A stretch of DNA of 64,000 bases from Streptomyces profundus. GTDB lineage: Bacteria > Actinomycetota > Actinomycetes > Streptomycetales > Streptomycetaceae. The position numbers and the translations under genes are program-made. Shown here piece after piece: positions 1 to 8,855 of the stretch; the first letter of the stretch is position 1, and every line of letters begins with the position of its first letter. Under the pieces are notes generated by a model. It did no database searches. It worked only from the letters and a program-made list of their open reading frames with translations, and had not been told where the DNA came from. The DNA lies in assembly GCF_020740535.1 (NCBI RefSeq), contig NZ_CP082362.1, positions 5,825,501-5,889,500 on the forward strand, given 5' to 3'.

Positions 1-308
1 CCCGCCGGCGGCTCGGCCAGCGCGTCCAGCGCGGCGAGCCCGGCGCGCAACGAGGAGCCCATCCCCGAGGCCCAGTCCGGGTTGCGCACGATCCGGCAGG
101 CGCCCAGCGACGCGCGCTCCTGGATCTCGTCCGCGCCGGCGCCCAACACCACCAGCACCGGCGCGCAACCGGCCGCGCGCAACGCCCCGGACGTCAACTC
201 CACCAGGGGGCGCCCCTCATGCTCCAGCAGCGCCTTGACCCGCCCGCCCAGCCGCCTCCCGCTGCCGGCCGCCAACACCACCCCGGCCACCGCCGCCGCA
301 CCCGTCAT
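1..308 (-). CDS. MocA/MobA-like nucleotidyltransferase, partial (C-terminus outside the window)
   Basis: About 102 N-terminal residues are visible, starting at an ATG whose complement is at 306-308 and running off the left edge. The N-terminus has the nucleotidyltransferase signature VLAAGSGRRLGG followed by a lysine in VKALL, the NTP-binding start of the MobA/MocA (NTP_transf_3) family. Members attach CMP or GMP to molybdopterin in the cytoplasm, often for xanthine dehydrogenase. The adjacent allantoin genes fit a purine-degradation setting, so a molybdenum cofactor cytidylyltransferase is the favoured reading; a sugar or phosphoglycerol nucleotidyltransferase cannot be excluded from the fragment. 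Confidence 0.75.
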   Translation of the reverse strand, partial: MTGAAAVAGVVLAAGSGRRLGGRVKALLEHEGRPLVELTSGALRAAGCAPVLVVLGAGADEIQERASLGACRIVRNPDWASGMGSSLRAGLAALDALAEPPA

Positions 309-694
309 GCCGGCCAGCGTAGGCCCGCGGCGCCAAGCCGTGCGAGGCGGACGGCCGGGGCGGGGTAGCCGCTGTGCCGGCGTCCGCCGCCCGCCCCGGT
401 GACCAGGCGACAACGAGTGCCGCCCCGAGCGGCAGGCACCCGCGATCGAGCGGTCAGGGGCCCCAGGCGCCGGCGGAAGCCACCCGTCTCAGCGGCCCGC
501 CGCCAGCGCGGCGGCCGTCTGACGGGATCCCCCCGGCGGCGGGGCCGGCTGTGCCGCTGCCTTGTCGGTCCGCCTCCGGCGCGGTCTCATCCGTCCGCTG
601 TTCCTTCGGGTTGGAGGTAAAGGCCCTGCCGGGCCGGTGGCCGTCACCTCGCTGAGTTGGGCGTCACCGCTCTGCCGGGCCGGAGGCCACCGGG
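309..694. other. Intergenic stretch without a convincing gene; imperfect 17-bp direct repeat
   Basis: No open frame here shows coding character. It lies upstream of the nucleotidyltransferase and downstream of the IclR gene. A 17-base motif CTGCCGGGCCGGTGGCC (626-642) recurs with one mismatch at 672-688. It probably contains the promoter of the left-edge gene and the IclR terminator, but neither is clear. Confidence 0.4.
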
Positions 695-1483
695 TCAGCC
701 GTCTGCCTCCGGCTCGGCGGCCAGGGCCGTGCCCAGTTCGTGGGCGACCTCGCGCAGCAGGGGGGCCAGTTTCTCGACCGCCTCGTCCGTCAGCCGGCCC
801 GCCGGGCCCGAGACGGATATGGCGGCCGGGGTCGGGGCGTGCGGCAGCGGGACCGCGAGGCAGCGCACGCCGATCTCCTGCTCGTTGTCGTCCACCGCGA
901 AGCCCCGCGTCCGCACCATGCGCAGCTCGCGCAGGAAGGCGTCGGGCGAGGTCAGGGTGCGCTCGGTGATCGCCGGCATCCCGGTGCGGCGCAGCAGCGC
1001 CCGCACCTCGTCATCACTCAGCCCGGCGAGCAGCGCCTTGCCGACGCCGGTGGCGTGCGGCAGCACCCGCCGGCCCACCTCCGTGAACATCCGCATGGAG
1101 TGACGCGAGGGCGCCTGTGCCACATAGACCGCGTCGTCCCCGTCGAGCAGCGCCATGTTGGCCGTCTCGCCGGTCTCGGCCGCCAGCCTGGCCAGATAAG
1201 GGCGCGCCCAGGTGGCCAGCGGGCGGGCGGCTGCCTCGCCCAGACGGATCAGCCGGGGGCCCAACGCATAGCGTCTGTTGGGCTGTTGGCGGACATAGCC
1301 GCAGGCGACCAGGGTGCGCATCAGGCGGTGGATGGTGGGGAGCGGCAGCCCGCTGCTGCTGGCCAGCTCGCTCAGCCCGGTGACGCCGCCGGCATCGGCC
1401 ATCTGTTCGAGCAGCCCGAAGGCCCGCTCAAGAGACTGAACCCCGCCGCTGGCGGAGGACTTGCGCACGTCGGACGGCGGCAC
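695..1483 (-). CDS. IclR-family regulator, probable allantoin-pathway repressor (AllR-like)
   Basis: This 262-residue protein has an N-terminal winged helix-turn-helix at about residues 15-80 (VQSLERAFGLLEQMADAGG, then LPLPTIHRLMRTL) and a C-terminal IclR effector domain (ARPYLARLAAETGETANMALL, then GVGKALLAGLS), the usual IclR layout and length. The GTG start is preceded by GAGG. It is divergent from allantoinase across a 153-bp gap that contains a perfect inverted repeat, so it probably represses its own gene and the allantoin genes. Assignment to the AllR role rests on context; the family itself is clear. Confidence 0.85.
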   Translation of the reverse strand: MPPSDVRKSSASGGVQSLERAFGLLEQMADAGGVTGLSELASSSGLPLPTIHRLMRTLVACGYVRQQPNRRYALGPRLIRLGEAAARPLATWARPYLARLAAETGETANMALLDGDDAVYVAQAPSRHSMRMFTEVGRRVLPHATGVGKALLAGLSDDEVRALLRRTGMPAITERTLTSPDAFLRELRMVRTRGFAVDDNEQEIGVRCLAVPLPHAPTPAAISVSGPAGRLTDEAVEKLAPLLREVAHELGTALAAEPEADG

Positions 1484-1575
1484 GTCGCGTTCCTCATTCG
1501 GTGGTAGCGGTCCCCCAGAGCCTACCGGCCCTTGACGGGCCGCCCCGGTCCGTCGACCATCGAACCCTGACCGGC

Positions 1576-1592
1576 TTCAACAAAACGTTGAA
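1576..1592. promoter_or_regulatory. Inverted repeat in the iclR-allB intergenic region, candidate IclR operator
   Basis: TTCAAC and GTTGAA form perfect 6-bp arms separated by AAAAC. It sits midway between the divergent IclR and allantoinase genes, 45 bp before the allantoinase start, where an IclR/AllR repressor would be expected to bind. The role is inferred from position and symmetry. Confidence 0.5.
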
Positions 1593-1636
1593 CGCATGGA
1601 AAGTGATGTCGTCAGCGAGCGCTGAGGAGTGGCCGG

Positions 1637-3091
1637 TTGTCCGAGGCAGACGCGTTCCCCGCGCGGCCGATCGATGTGCTCCTCCGCTCCCGCCGGGTGG
1701 TCACCCCCACCGGCACCCGCCCCGCCTGCGTCGCGGTCGCCGGGGAGCGGATCGAGGCGCTGCTCTCGCACGACGCCCCGCCGCCCCCTGGCGCCCGCCT
1801 CGTCGACTACGGCGACGCGGCGCTGCTGCCCGGGCTGGTCGACACCCATGTGCATATCAACGACCCCGGGCGCGCGGCCTGGGAGGGCTTCGCCTCCGCG
1901 ACCAGGGCGGCGGCGGCCGGCGGTGTCACCACCCTGCTCGACATGCCCCTCAACAGCGTGCCGCCGACCGTCAGCCCCGAGGCGTTGGCCGTCAAGAGGG
2001 CCGCCGCGCGGGGCCGCGTCTGGGTGGACGTCGGCTTCTGGGGCGGCGCCGTGCCGGAGAACGCCGGCCGGCTGCGGGCCCTGCACCGATCCGGCGTCTT
2101 TGGCTTCAAGTGCTTCCTCTCGCCCTCGGGCGTCGAGGAGTTTCCCGCGCTCGACCCCGCCGGGCTGGCCGAGGCGCTGGCGGAGATCGCGGCCTTCGAC
2201 GGGCTGCTGATCGTGCACGCCGAGGACCCCGAGCGGCTCGCCGCCGCGCCCGAGGTCACGGGAAGTCGGCGCTATGTCGACTTTCTGGCCTCCCGGCCGG
2301 CCGGCGCCGAACACGCGGCGATCGAGCGACTGATCACGCTGGCCGACCGACTCGGCGCCCGTGTCCATGTGCTGCACCTCTCGGCCGCCTCGGCGCTGCC
2401 CCTGATCGCCGACGCCAAGGCGGCGGGCGTCGCCGTCACCGCCGAGACCTGCCCGCACTTCCTCACCCTGACCGCCGAGGAAGTCCCCGACGGCGCCACC
2501 GAGTTCAAGTGCTGCCCGCCGATCAGGGAGGCCGCCAACCAGGACGCCCTCTGGGCCGCGCTCGCCGACGGCACCCTCGACTGTGTGGTCTCCGACCACT
2601 CACCGTGCACGGTGGACCTGAAGGTGCCGGACTTCGGCGCCGCCTGGGGCGGGATCTCCTCCCTCCAGCTGGGCCTCCCGGCCATCTGGACCGCGGCCGG
2701 CGCCCGCGGCCACCAACTCGCCGATGTGGCGCGATGGATGTCCACCGCCCCGGCGCGGCTGGCCGGCCTGCGTCACAAGGGCGCGATCGAGCCGGGCCGG
2801 GACGCCGACATCACCGTGCTGGACCCGGAGGCCACCTTCACCGTCGACCCGGCGGCGCTGCACCACCGCAACCCGGTGACGGCCTACGCCGGCCGCACGC
2901 TCAGGGGCGTGGTGCGCGCCACCTGGCTGCGCGGGCGACCCATCCTGGAGACCGCGGAAACCGCGGCGGCAGGAGCAGCGGGAGCTGTGGGATTCGTGGG
3001 AGAAGAGACCGAGACCGGGCAGGACTCGGGCGGGGCGCATCCGGCCCCCGCGCCGATCGGCCGGTTGATCGAGAGGACGGCTGCGCCGTGA
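1637..3091 (+). CDS. allB: Allantoinase (dihydroorotase/amidohydrolase superfamily)
   Basis: Allantoinase hydrolyses the allantoin ring to allantoate in the cytoplasm. The 484-residue frame opens at TTG (MSEADAF), shortly after GAGGAG. Cyclic-amidohydrolase metal motifs are visible: [11 protein letters not shown] with His71 and His73, [10 protein letters not shown] carrying the probable bridging lysine, HAEDPE, HVLHLSA and SDHSPC. The N-terminal region is the usual small beta-sandwich part, and the length is only slightly above the family norm. Its stop overlaps the start of allantoicase by four bases (GTGA), so the two are translationally coupled. Divergent IclR regulator. Hydantoinase is a less likely alternative given the next gene. 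Confidence 0.93.
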   Translation: MSEADAFPARPIDVLLRSRRVVTPTGTRPACVAVAGERIEALLSHDAPPPPGARLVDYGDAALLPGLVDTHVHINDPGRAAWEGFASATRAAAAGGVTTLLDMPLNSVPPTVSPEALAVKRAAARGRVWVDVGFWGGAVPENAGRLRALHRSGVFGFKCFLSPSGVEEFPALDPAGLAEALAEIAAFDGLLIVHAEDPERLAAAPEVTGSRRYVDFLASRPAGAEHAAIERLITLADRLGARVHVLHLSAASALPLIADAKAAGVAVTAETCPHFLTLTAEEVPDGATEFKCCPPIREAANQDALWAALADGTLDCVVSDHSPCTVDLKVPDFGAAWGGISSLQLGLPAIWTAAGARGHQLADVARWMSTAPARLAGLRHKGAIEPGRDADITVLDPEATFTVDPAALHHRNPVTAYAGRTLRGVVRATWLRGRPILETAETAAAGAAGAVGFVGEETETGQDSGGAHPAPAPIGRLIERTAAP

Positions 3092-4269
3092 CAACGGACG
3101 GTATGACAGCGGATGGGACCAGCACGGTGTTCCCGGGCCACGCGGCCCCCTACGGCGGCGGCGACCCCTATGCCGACTACCGCACCGTCGACCTGAGGGA
3201 TCTGCCGTTCACCCGGCTGCCCGATCTCGCCGTGCGGTCGATCGGCGGCTGTGTGACGGCCGCCAACGACGAGTTCTTCGCCGAACGGGAGAATCTCCTC
3301 GCCCCGGGGCGCGCCGTCTTCGACCCGGCGGCCTTCGGCAACAAGGGCAAGGTGATGGACGGTTGGGAGACCCGCAGGCGCCGGGGCAGCCACGGTGAGC
3401 ACCCGCATCCCTCGGCCGACGAGTACGACTGGGCGCTGATCCGCCTCGGCGTTCCCGGGCGGCTCCACGGCATCGTCGTCGACACCGCGCACTTCCGGGG
3501 GAACCACCCCCGCGCGGTCCGCGTGGAGGGCACCGCCAGGCCCGGCACCCCGGGACCCGAGGAGCTGTTCGGGCCCGACACCGGGTGGACGGAGCTGGTG
3601 CCGCGCACCGAGATCGGCGGCCACGCGGCGCACGCCTTCCCGTTGGCGCCCCTCGCGGGCGCCCCGGTCACCCATCTGCGGCTGAGCCAGTACCCGGACG
3701 GCGGCATCGCCCGGCTCCGGGTGCACGGCGTGCCGCTGGCCGACCCCGACTGGCTGGCCGCCCTCGGCACCTTCGACCTGGCCGCGCTCGCCCATGGCGG
3801 CCTGGTGGAGGACGCGTCCAACTCCTTCTACTCGCCTCCGGCGCACACCATCTACCCGGGCCGGCCCCGCACCATGGACGAGGGCTGGGAGACCGCGCGC
3901 CGCCGGGACTCGGGGCACGACTGGCTCCGCTACCGGCTCGCCGAGCAGGGAGTGGTGCGGGCGGTCGAGATCGACACCGGCTGCTACCGGGGCAACGCCC
4001 CCGGCTGGGCCGAACTCTCCCTCTGGGACGGCCCGTCGGGCGGGGCGGCCACCGCACCGGCTGGCTCCTGGCACCAGGTGTTGCCCCGCACCCGGCTGCT
4101 CCCCGACACCGTGCACCGGTTCGTGCTGCCCGACGACGTGCCCCCGGCGACCCACGCCAGGCTCGACGTCCACCCGGACGGCGGCGTCGCCAGGCTGCGG
4201 CTGCACGGTAGCCTCACCGAACGCGGCCGGCGACGGCTGCGGGAGCGTCAACAGGCCCTCGGGGACTGA
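3088..4269 (+). CDS. alc: Allantoicase
   Basis: Allantoicase splits allantoate into ureidoglycolate and urea. The protein has 393 residues from a GTG start that overlaps the allantoinase stop; the long open frame upstream in the same register is a shadow of allB. Two homologous halves are evident, each carrying an allantoicase motif: [16 protein letters not shown] followed by [12 protein letters not shown] in the first half, and [15 protein letters not shown] followed by [12 protein letters not shown] in the second. Each half ends in a beta-rich segment with PDGGIARLR or PDGGVARLR. This duplicated architecture and length match the family closely. Confidence 0.94.
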   Translation: MTTDGMTADGTSTVFPGHAAPYGGGDPYADYRTVDLRDLPFTRLPDLAVRSIGGCVTAANDEFFAERENLLAPGRAVFDPAAFGNKGKVMDGWETRRRRGSHGEHPHPSADEYDWALIRLGVPGRLHGIVVDTAHFRGNHPRAVRVEGTARPGTPGPEELFGPDTGWTELVPRTEIGGHAAHAFPLAPLAGAPVTHLRLSQYPDGGIARLRVHGVPLADPDWLAALGTFDLAALAHGGLVEDASNSFYSPPAHTIYPGRPRTMDEGWETARRRDSGHDWLRYRLAEQGVVRAVEIDTGCYRGNAPGWAELSLWDGPSGGAATAPAGSWHQVLPRTRLLPDTVHRFVLPDDVPPATHARLDVHPDGGVARLRLHGSLTERGRRRLRERQQALGD

Positions 4270-4279
4270 TACTTCCGCG

Positions 4280-4306
4280 ACCGCGAGGTGGGCGTCGCGT
4301 CGCGGT
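4280..4306 (+). terminator. Short stem after allantoicase
   Basis: ACCGCGA (4280-4286) and TCGCGGT (4300-4306) form perfect 7-bp arms with a 13-base loop, 11 bases after the allantoicase stop. There is no U-tract. It could be a weak terminator of the allantoin operon. Confidence 0.35.
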
Positions 4307-4340
4307 TGTGTGAATTCCTGGGAAATATCCCTGATGCGTG

Positions 4341-4370
4341 GTTGACGCGGGTCACGCTACGCGCGTCAAC
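4341..4370. promoter_or_regulatory. Long inverted repeat just upstream of the secreted RNase gene
   Basis: GTTGACGCG (4341-4349) and CGCGTCAAC (4362-4370) are perfect 9-bp arms around a 12-base centre, ending 8 bases before the RNase start. The left arm contains a TTGACG that resembles a -35 box. It may be an operator or a leader hairpin masking the translation start. Confidence 0.5.
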
Positions 4371-4378
4371 TGGTTGGC

Positions 4379-4825
4379 ATGGGCATGAATCGCGTATCCA
4401 GGACCGCCAGGGGCGCACGCGCCGGCGCCCTCGGCGCACTGCTCGCCACTCTGCTGGTGGGCGGCCAGGCCACGGCCACCGCGGCACCCACCCCCATCCC
4501 TGCCCCCACCTCCACCGCCTCGGCCTTCGCACCGTTCGCCTTCGGCGACATCTGCTACAGCGGCCTGCCGGCGCAGGCCCACGACACCCTCGACCTGATC
4601 GAGCGGGGCGGCCCCTTCCCCCACCCCCAGGACGGCGGCACCTTCTACAACCGTGAGGGCCTGCTGCCCGACCAACCCACCGGCTACTACCAGGAGTACA
4701 CCGTGGAGACGCCGGGCAGCGACGACCGCGGCGCACGGCGGATCGTCACCGGCGACTCCTCCCAGGAGGACTACTACACCGCGGATCACTACGCCTCGTT
4801 CGACCTGATCGACCACGGCTGCTGA
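4379..4825 (+). CDS. Secreted guanyl-specific ribonuclease (RNase Sa/N1-T1 family)
   Basis: The 148-residue precursor has a Sec signal (RTARGARAGALGALLATLLVGG, then AxA sites) and a mature part of about 96 residues very like RNase Sa of Streptomyces. Family landmarks include GPFPHPQDGGTFYNRE, the catalytic glutamate in YYQEYTV, arginines in RGARRIVTG, and the catalytic histidine in YYTADHYASF. Two cysteines (ICYSG and the C-terminal DHGC) can form the conserved disulfide. These enzymes cleave RNA after guanosine outside the cell. The start could be ATG 4379 or ATG 4385. No barstar-like inhibitor gene is next to it. Confidence 0.93.
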   Translation: MGMNRVSRTARGARAGALGALLATLLVGGQATATAAPTPIPAPTSTASAFAPFAFGDICYSGLPAQAHDTLDLIERGGPFPHPQDGGTFYNREGLLPDQPTGYYQEYTVETPGSDDRGARRIVTGDSSQEDYYTADHYASFDLIDHGC

Positions 4826-4851
4826 TCCCCCGAACCACTGTCCCCCCACAG

Positions 4852-4886
4852 CGGCGCCGGGACCGCCCCCACCGGTCCCGGCGCCG
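4852..4886. terminator. Strong bidirectional terminator hairpin
   Basis: CGGCGCCGGGACCG (4852-4865) and CGGTCCCGGCGCCG (4873-4886) are perfect 14-bp arms with a 7-base loop. It lies between the convergent RNase and LacI genes and can serve both. Confidence 0.75.
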
Positions 4887-4948
4887 CACCCCTCCCCGAG
4901 CGGGCGCGGCCGGAAGGTTCACCCGAACGTGTGAGATCGGGTCTCGGG

Positions 4949-5968
4949 TCAGTCCCCCATCGGTGGGGACGCGGTCGAGCCGCGCAGGGTGAGTGAGGGC
5001 GCCGCGTCCTGGAGGTCGCCGAGACACCGGCCGCCCGCCGCGGCGCGCAGCCGCTGCGCCGCCCGCGCTCCATAGGCCCCGATATCCCGGCTCAGCGCGG
5101 TCAGCGGCGGATGCACCAGCTCGCAGAGCGCGGAGTCGTCCCAGGCCATCACGGACACATCGGCCGGCACCCGGAGGCCGAGCCCCTGCGCCGCCGTCAC
5201 CCCGGAGAGGGCCATCACATCGTTGTCGTAGAGGATCGCCGTCGGCCGCGAAGGTCCCGACAGCAGCTCCCGGGTGGCAGCCGCACCGCCGTCGCCGCTG
5301 TAGTCCGCCTCCAACGTCCGCCCGGCCAGGCCGAGTTCGGCGGTCACCTGGTCGAAGGCCACCGCCCGGACCGAGGTGTGGCGCAGCCGGGCGGGCCCTG
5401 ACACCCTGGCCAGCCGCCGATGCCCGAGATCCGCCAGATGCCGGACGGCGACGGCCACCGCCGCCGCGTCGTCGCTCCAGACCGCCGGCAGCCGGCCGGT
5501 GCCCAGTGGCCCGCCGATCACCACCGCCGGCATGCCCAGCTGCTCCAGCACCGCGACCCTGGCGTCGGACACCTGGAGATCGACGAGGAACACCCCGTCC
5601 ACCGCGCGCCGCGCCCACCAGGAGCGGTACAGCTCGATCTCGGCCGCCTGGTCCTCCGCCATGGTGAGCAGCAACGGCGTGGTGTCCCGCGCCAGTTCGG
5701 CCTGGATGCCGGAGATCAGCTGCATGAAGAACGGCTCGATCCCAAGCGTCCGCGCCGGCCGGTCGATGACCAGGCCGAACGCTCCGGCCCTGCCGTCGGA
5801 GAGCGCCCTGGCCGCGCTGCTGGGCTGCCAGCCCAACTCCTCGGCGATGGCCAGGATGCGTCCCCTGGTGGACTCCGAGACGCCGGGCCGACCGTTGAGC
5901 GCGAAGGACACGGCGGCCTTGGTGACCCCCGCCCGATCGGCGATGTCCCGCATGGTCGGGCGTTTCAA
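4949..5968 (-). CDS. LacI-family transcriptional regulator
   Basis: The 339-residue protein has a LacI helix-turn-helix and hinge at residues about 5-60 (TMRDIADRAGVTKAAVSFALNG, SSAARALS) and a periplasmic-binding-protein-like effector domain to the C-terminus (ILYDNDVMALSGV, ADVSVMAWDDS). A TTG start at 5968 is chosen because GAGGAGG stands 5 bases upstream and the resulting length is standard; an open frame extends further but has no support. It is divergent from the ROK kinase, suggesting control of sugar uptake or phosphorylation genes. The inducer cannot be told. Confidence 0.88.
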   Translation of the reverse strand: MKRPTMRDIADRAGVTKAAVSFALNGRPGVSESTRGRILAIAEELGWQPSSAARALSDGRAGAFGLVIDRPARTLGIEPFFMQLISGIQAELARDTTPLLLTMAEDQAAEIELYRSWWARRAVDGVFLVDLQVSDARVAVLEQLGMPAVVIGGPLGTGRLPAVWSDDAAAVAVAVRHLADLGHRRLARVSGPARLRHTSVRAVAFDQVTAELGLAGRTLEADYSGDGGAAATRELLSGPSRPTAILYDNDVMALSGVTAAQGLGLRVPADVSVMAWDDSALCELVHPPLTALSRDIGAYGARAAQRLRAAAGGRCLGDLQDAAPSLTLRGSTASPPMGD

Positions 5969-6237
5969 GCGGACCTCCTCGGATGACCGGCCGCACGCTC
6001 GGCGCACCGGGCGGGCTGTCCGCAATGATCCCCGGAGCGCGGCTACGACAATCGGGCGGTCCCCCGTCAGGCGGCCTGGGCGTCCTGCCCGCCCGACGGC
6101 ACCGCGCACCCCCGTTCCCCGACCGGTCGTCGCCCGTTGCCCCTGGCGTCACCGGGGCGCCGCCCGGCGTTGGCCGGTCCGCCGCCAGCCGGTGGGCAGC
6201 CCGCCACCCTTCGCCGGCGTAGGGCACAATCGAGCCG

Positions 6238-7386
6238 ATGAGTACCTACCGTGAGCGTGCGCACCGCCAGACGGCGCGGGCTTCCGTGCTACGCGCCATC
6301 GCCAGCCGCGAGCGCTCCTCACATCTGTCCGCGCCCCGGGTGCCGACCGTGGGGATCGACATCGGCGGCACGAAGGTGATGGCCGGTGTGGTGGACGCGG
6401 ACGGCACCATCCTGGAGCGGCTGCGCACCGAGACGCCCGAGAAGTCCAAGAGCCCCAAGGTCGTCGAGGACACCATCGCCGAACTCGTGCTGGACCTCTC
6501 GGACCGGCACGATGTGCACGCGGTGGGCATCGGCGCGGCCGGCTGGGTGGACGCCGACCGCTCCACGGTGCTCTTCGCCCCCCATCTGGCCTGGCGCAAC
6601 GAGCCGCTGCGCGAGGCCCTGGCGTCTCGCCTGGCCGTTCCGATCATGGTCGACAACGACGCCAACACCGCCGCCTGGGGCGAGTGGCGCTTCGGCGCGG
6701 GCCGGGGCGCCGACCATCTGGTGATGATCACCCTGGGCACCGGCATCGGCGGCGGGATACTGGAGTCGGGCAAGGTCAAGCGCGGCGCCTTCGGCGTGGC
6801 CGGCGAGTTCGGGCACATGCAGGTCGTCCCCGAGGGGCACCGCTGCCCGTGCGGCAACCGCGGCTGCTGGGAGCAGTACAGCTCGGGCAACGCGCTGGTG
6901 CGGGAGGCGCGCGAGCTGGCCGCCGCCGACTCCCCGGTGGCCCACCACATCCTGGCCCGGGTGGAGGGCCAGATCGGGGACATCACGGGCCCGCTGATCA
7001 CCGAGCTGGCCCGCGAGGGCGACGCGATGTGCGTCGAGCTGCTCCAGGACATCGGGCGCTGGCTCGGCGTCGGCATCGCCAACCTGGCCGCCGCGCTCGA
7101 CCCGGCGCGCTTCGTCGTCGGCGGCGGGGTCAGCGACGCGGACGAGCTGCTGATCGGCCCGGCCAGGGAGGCGTTCAAACGGCAGCTGACCGGGCGGGGT
7201 TACCGGCCCGAGGCGACCATCGTGCGGGCCGCGCTCGGCGCCGACGCCGGCATGGTGGGCGCGGCCGACCTGGCCCGGCTGGTGGCCAGGCGGTTCCGCA
7301 GGGCCAACCGACGCAGGGCCGAGCGGGCCCATCGCCCCGCCTTCGAGCTGCGGTTGACGCCGCGCGGATGGGCGGGGGACGCGTGA
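6238..7386 (+). CDS. ROK-family sugar kinase, probable glucokinase
   Basis: The 382-residue protein has the ROK ATP-binding motif GIDIGGTKVMAG, the sugar-binding catalytic segment MVDNDANTAAWGE, the glycine-rich TLGTGIGGGI, and the ROK zinc motif GHRCPCGNRGCWEQ. These make a cytoplasmic ATP-dependent hexose kinase of the glucokinase type likely. An N-terminal extension of about 36 residues precedes the kinase core but contains no clear DNA-binding domain. The arginine-rich C-terminal tail (RRFRRANRRRAER) is unusual. Its stop overlaps the next gene's GTG by four bases. The LacI gene is divergent. Confidence 0.88.
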   Translation: MSTYRERAHRQTARASVLRAIASRERSSHLSAPRVPTVGIDIGGTKVMAGVVDADGTILERLRTETPEKSKSPKVVEDTIAELVLDLSDRHDVHAVGIGAAGWVDADRSTVLFAPHLAWRNEPLREALASRLAVPIMVDNDANTAAWGEWRFGAGRGADHLVMITLGTGIGGGILESGKVKRGAFGVAGEFGHMQVVPEGHRCPCGNRGCWEQYSSGNALVREARELAAADSPVAHHILARVEGQIGDITGPLITELAREGDAMCVELLQDIGRWLGVGIANLAAALDPARFVVGGGVSDADELLIGPAREAFKRQLTGRGYRPEATIVRAALGADAGMVGAADLARLVARRFRRANRRRAERAHRPAFELRLTPRGWAGDA

Positions 7387-7955
7387 CCGGCACGCTGGGC
7401 GCCAGCACTACTTCCCCCGGCGTGCCGCAACGGCCGCCGCACCGGCCGCGCCACCGCTGGCTGGTGGCGTTGACGGTGCTGCTGCTGATCGCCATCCCCG
7501 CCGGCTATATGGTGCTCTCCGCCTACCAGAGCCGGGACAGCGGCGAGGACAAGGCCCGCTCCGCCTCCGCGCGGACCCTGGTCTACGAGTGGCCGAGCAA
7601 GGTTCAGCGCCGCATCTACGACATCCCGATCCCGGGCGGCTCGGCCTATGTCGGGCACTTCGAGACCAACTCCTGGGACCGCAGCACCATGTATGTGGAG
7701 TTCCGCTGCTCACCGAGCCAACTCAGCGGCTTCCTCGAGTCGTTGGGCACCAGCAGGGCCGGCCTGGCGGAGGGCACGGTGACCATCTCCGAGGAGGAGG
7801 CGGACCAGGTCGGCTGGGCCTTCGACGATCCTGACCGGGTCTACGCGGGCACGGTGGTACGCCAGTCGGACCAGGAGCCCGAGGTCGCCATCACGGTCGA
7901 CCTCACCAAGGAGGAGCGGCCCCGCGTCTACGCGGTCTCCACCACCGAACCCTGA
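7383..7955 (+). CDS. Membrane-anchored protein of unknown function
   Basis: 190 residues from a GTG that overlaps the ROK kinase stop (GTGA) and follows GGGGGA. A single membrane span near residues 26-45 (WLVALTVLLLIAIPAGYMVL) puts most of the protein outside. The exterior part contains STMYVEFRCSPSQLSGFL and ends in VDLTKEERPRVYAVSTTEP. No enzyme motif is seen. Coupling to a sugar kinase suggests shared expression but does not assign a role. Confidence 0.8.
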   Translation: MTGTLGASTTSPGVPQRPPHRPRHRWLVALTVLLLIAIPAGYMVLSAYQSRDSGEDKARSASARTLVYEWPSKVQRRIYDIPIPGGSAYVGHFETNSWDRSTMYVEFRCSPSQLSGFLESLGTSRAGLAEGTVTISEEEADQVGWAFDDPDRVYAGTVVRQSDQEPEVAITVDLTKEERPRVYAVSTTEP

Positions 7956-8055
7956 CAGCCGGCGCCGGGGCCCGGGTTGCGATCATGGGTCCCGGGCCAC
8001 GGGGTTTCCTGCCCCGCCGGGGGTTTCCGGTCGGTGGTCGGAGAGGGGACGGACG

Positions 8056-8736
8056 ATGGTGGGCGCGGCACCGGGGAGTGACGAGGCGGCCGGCGAGAGC
8101 GAGTTGGCGCGGGTGCTGCGGGCCGCCGCGCGCGGGGAGTTCCCGCCGGGCGACGGCGGGTTCACGGTGATCCCGCCGCCCAACGCGCGGGACGCCGGCG
8201 TGCTGGGCATGACCGCGCACGCCGTCATCTTCACCGACCAGGACCCGGAGTGGGTGCGGACCACGCTGCGGGCCGCCTCGCCCGACCCGCTGGCGGCCCC
8301 GCTGGGGCCCGCCTTCCTGACGGCGTTCGGCGCCAGGACGGGACGCCGGGTCAACTGCGTGGACCTGCTGACGGTGGCGCCGGCCCTGCCGGGGCGGCCG
8401 GCGCTGGACCTCACCGAGATCAGCGCGACGGACCACCCCCGGGTGGTGCGGGCCCGTCAGTTCCGTGACCGCGTGCGGGTGTGGACGACCCCCGAGGGCG
8501 GGGTGCTGGTGATGGGCGCGGGCGTCGCCGGCCGCCACGAGGTGGCGATCGAACTGGACGAGGCCGCCAGGGGACGAGGACTGGGACGCGAGTTGGCCCT
8601 GGCGGCCCGCCAACTGGTGCCGGCGGGCGAGCTGGTGTGGTCCCAGCAGCCGCCGGGGAACGCCCGCAGCGTCCGCACCTTCCAGGCCGCCGGCTACCGC
8701 CCGGTCGGCGCCGAGGCGCTGCTGATCGTGGACTGA
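8056..8736 (+). CDS. GNAT-family N-acetyltransferase
   Basis: 226 residues. The C-terminal half carries the acetyl-CoA-binding signature ARGRGLGRELALAARQL, followed by NARSVRTFQAAGYRPVG, the typical GNAT beta4-alpha3 and beta6 elements. The N-terminal half (about 110 residues, HAVIFTDQDPEWVRTTL) is a less typical domain. Acceptor substrate is unknown. It starts at ATG after an AGGGGAC-like site. Confidence 0.82.
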   Translation: MVGAAPGSDEAAGESELARVLRAAARGEFPPGDGGFTVIPPPNARDAGVLGMTAHAVIFTDQDPEWVRTTLRAASPDPLAAPLGPAFLTAFGARTGRRVNCVDLLTVAPALPGRPALDLTEISATDHPRVVRARQFRDRVRVWTTPEGGVLVMGAGVAGRHEVAIELDEAARGRGLGRELALAARQLVPAGELVWSQQPPGNARSVRTFQAAGYRPVGAEALLIVD

Positions 8737-8855
8737 GGGCCCGTCGGGGCCTTGAGCGGTCGCCTCGGGCCCGTTGTCAGTGGGGCCGACTACGGTGTGT
8801 GGTCAGTCGAGTTCGGGCCGGCCGGGGGTCGGTCGGCCGTGGGGGAGGGGAAGTC

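Noticed and set aside
1501..3087. N-terminal part of a 922-codon plus-strand open frame
   Set aside because: It overlaps allantoinase in another register and is arginine/glycine-rich shadow sequence. Only the part from the GTG at 3088 is allantoicase.
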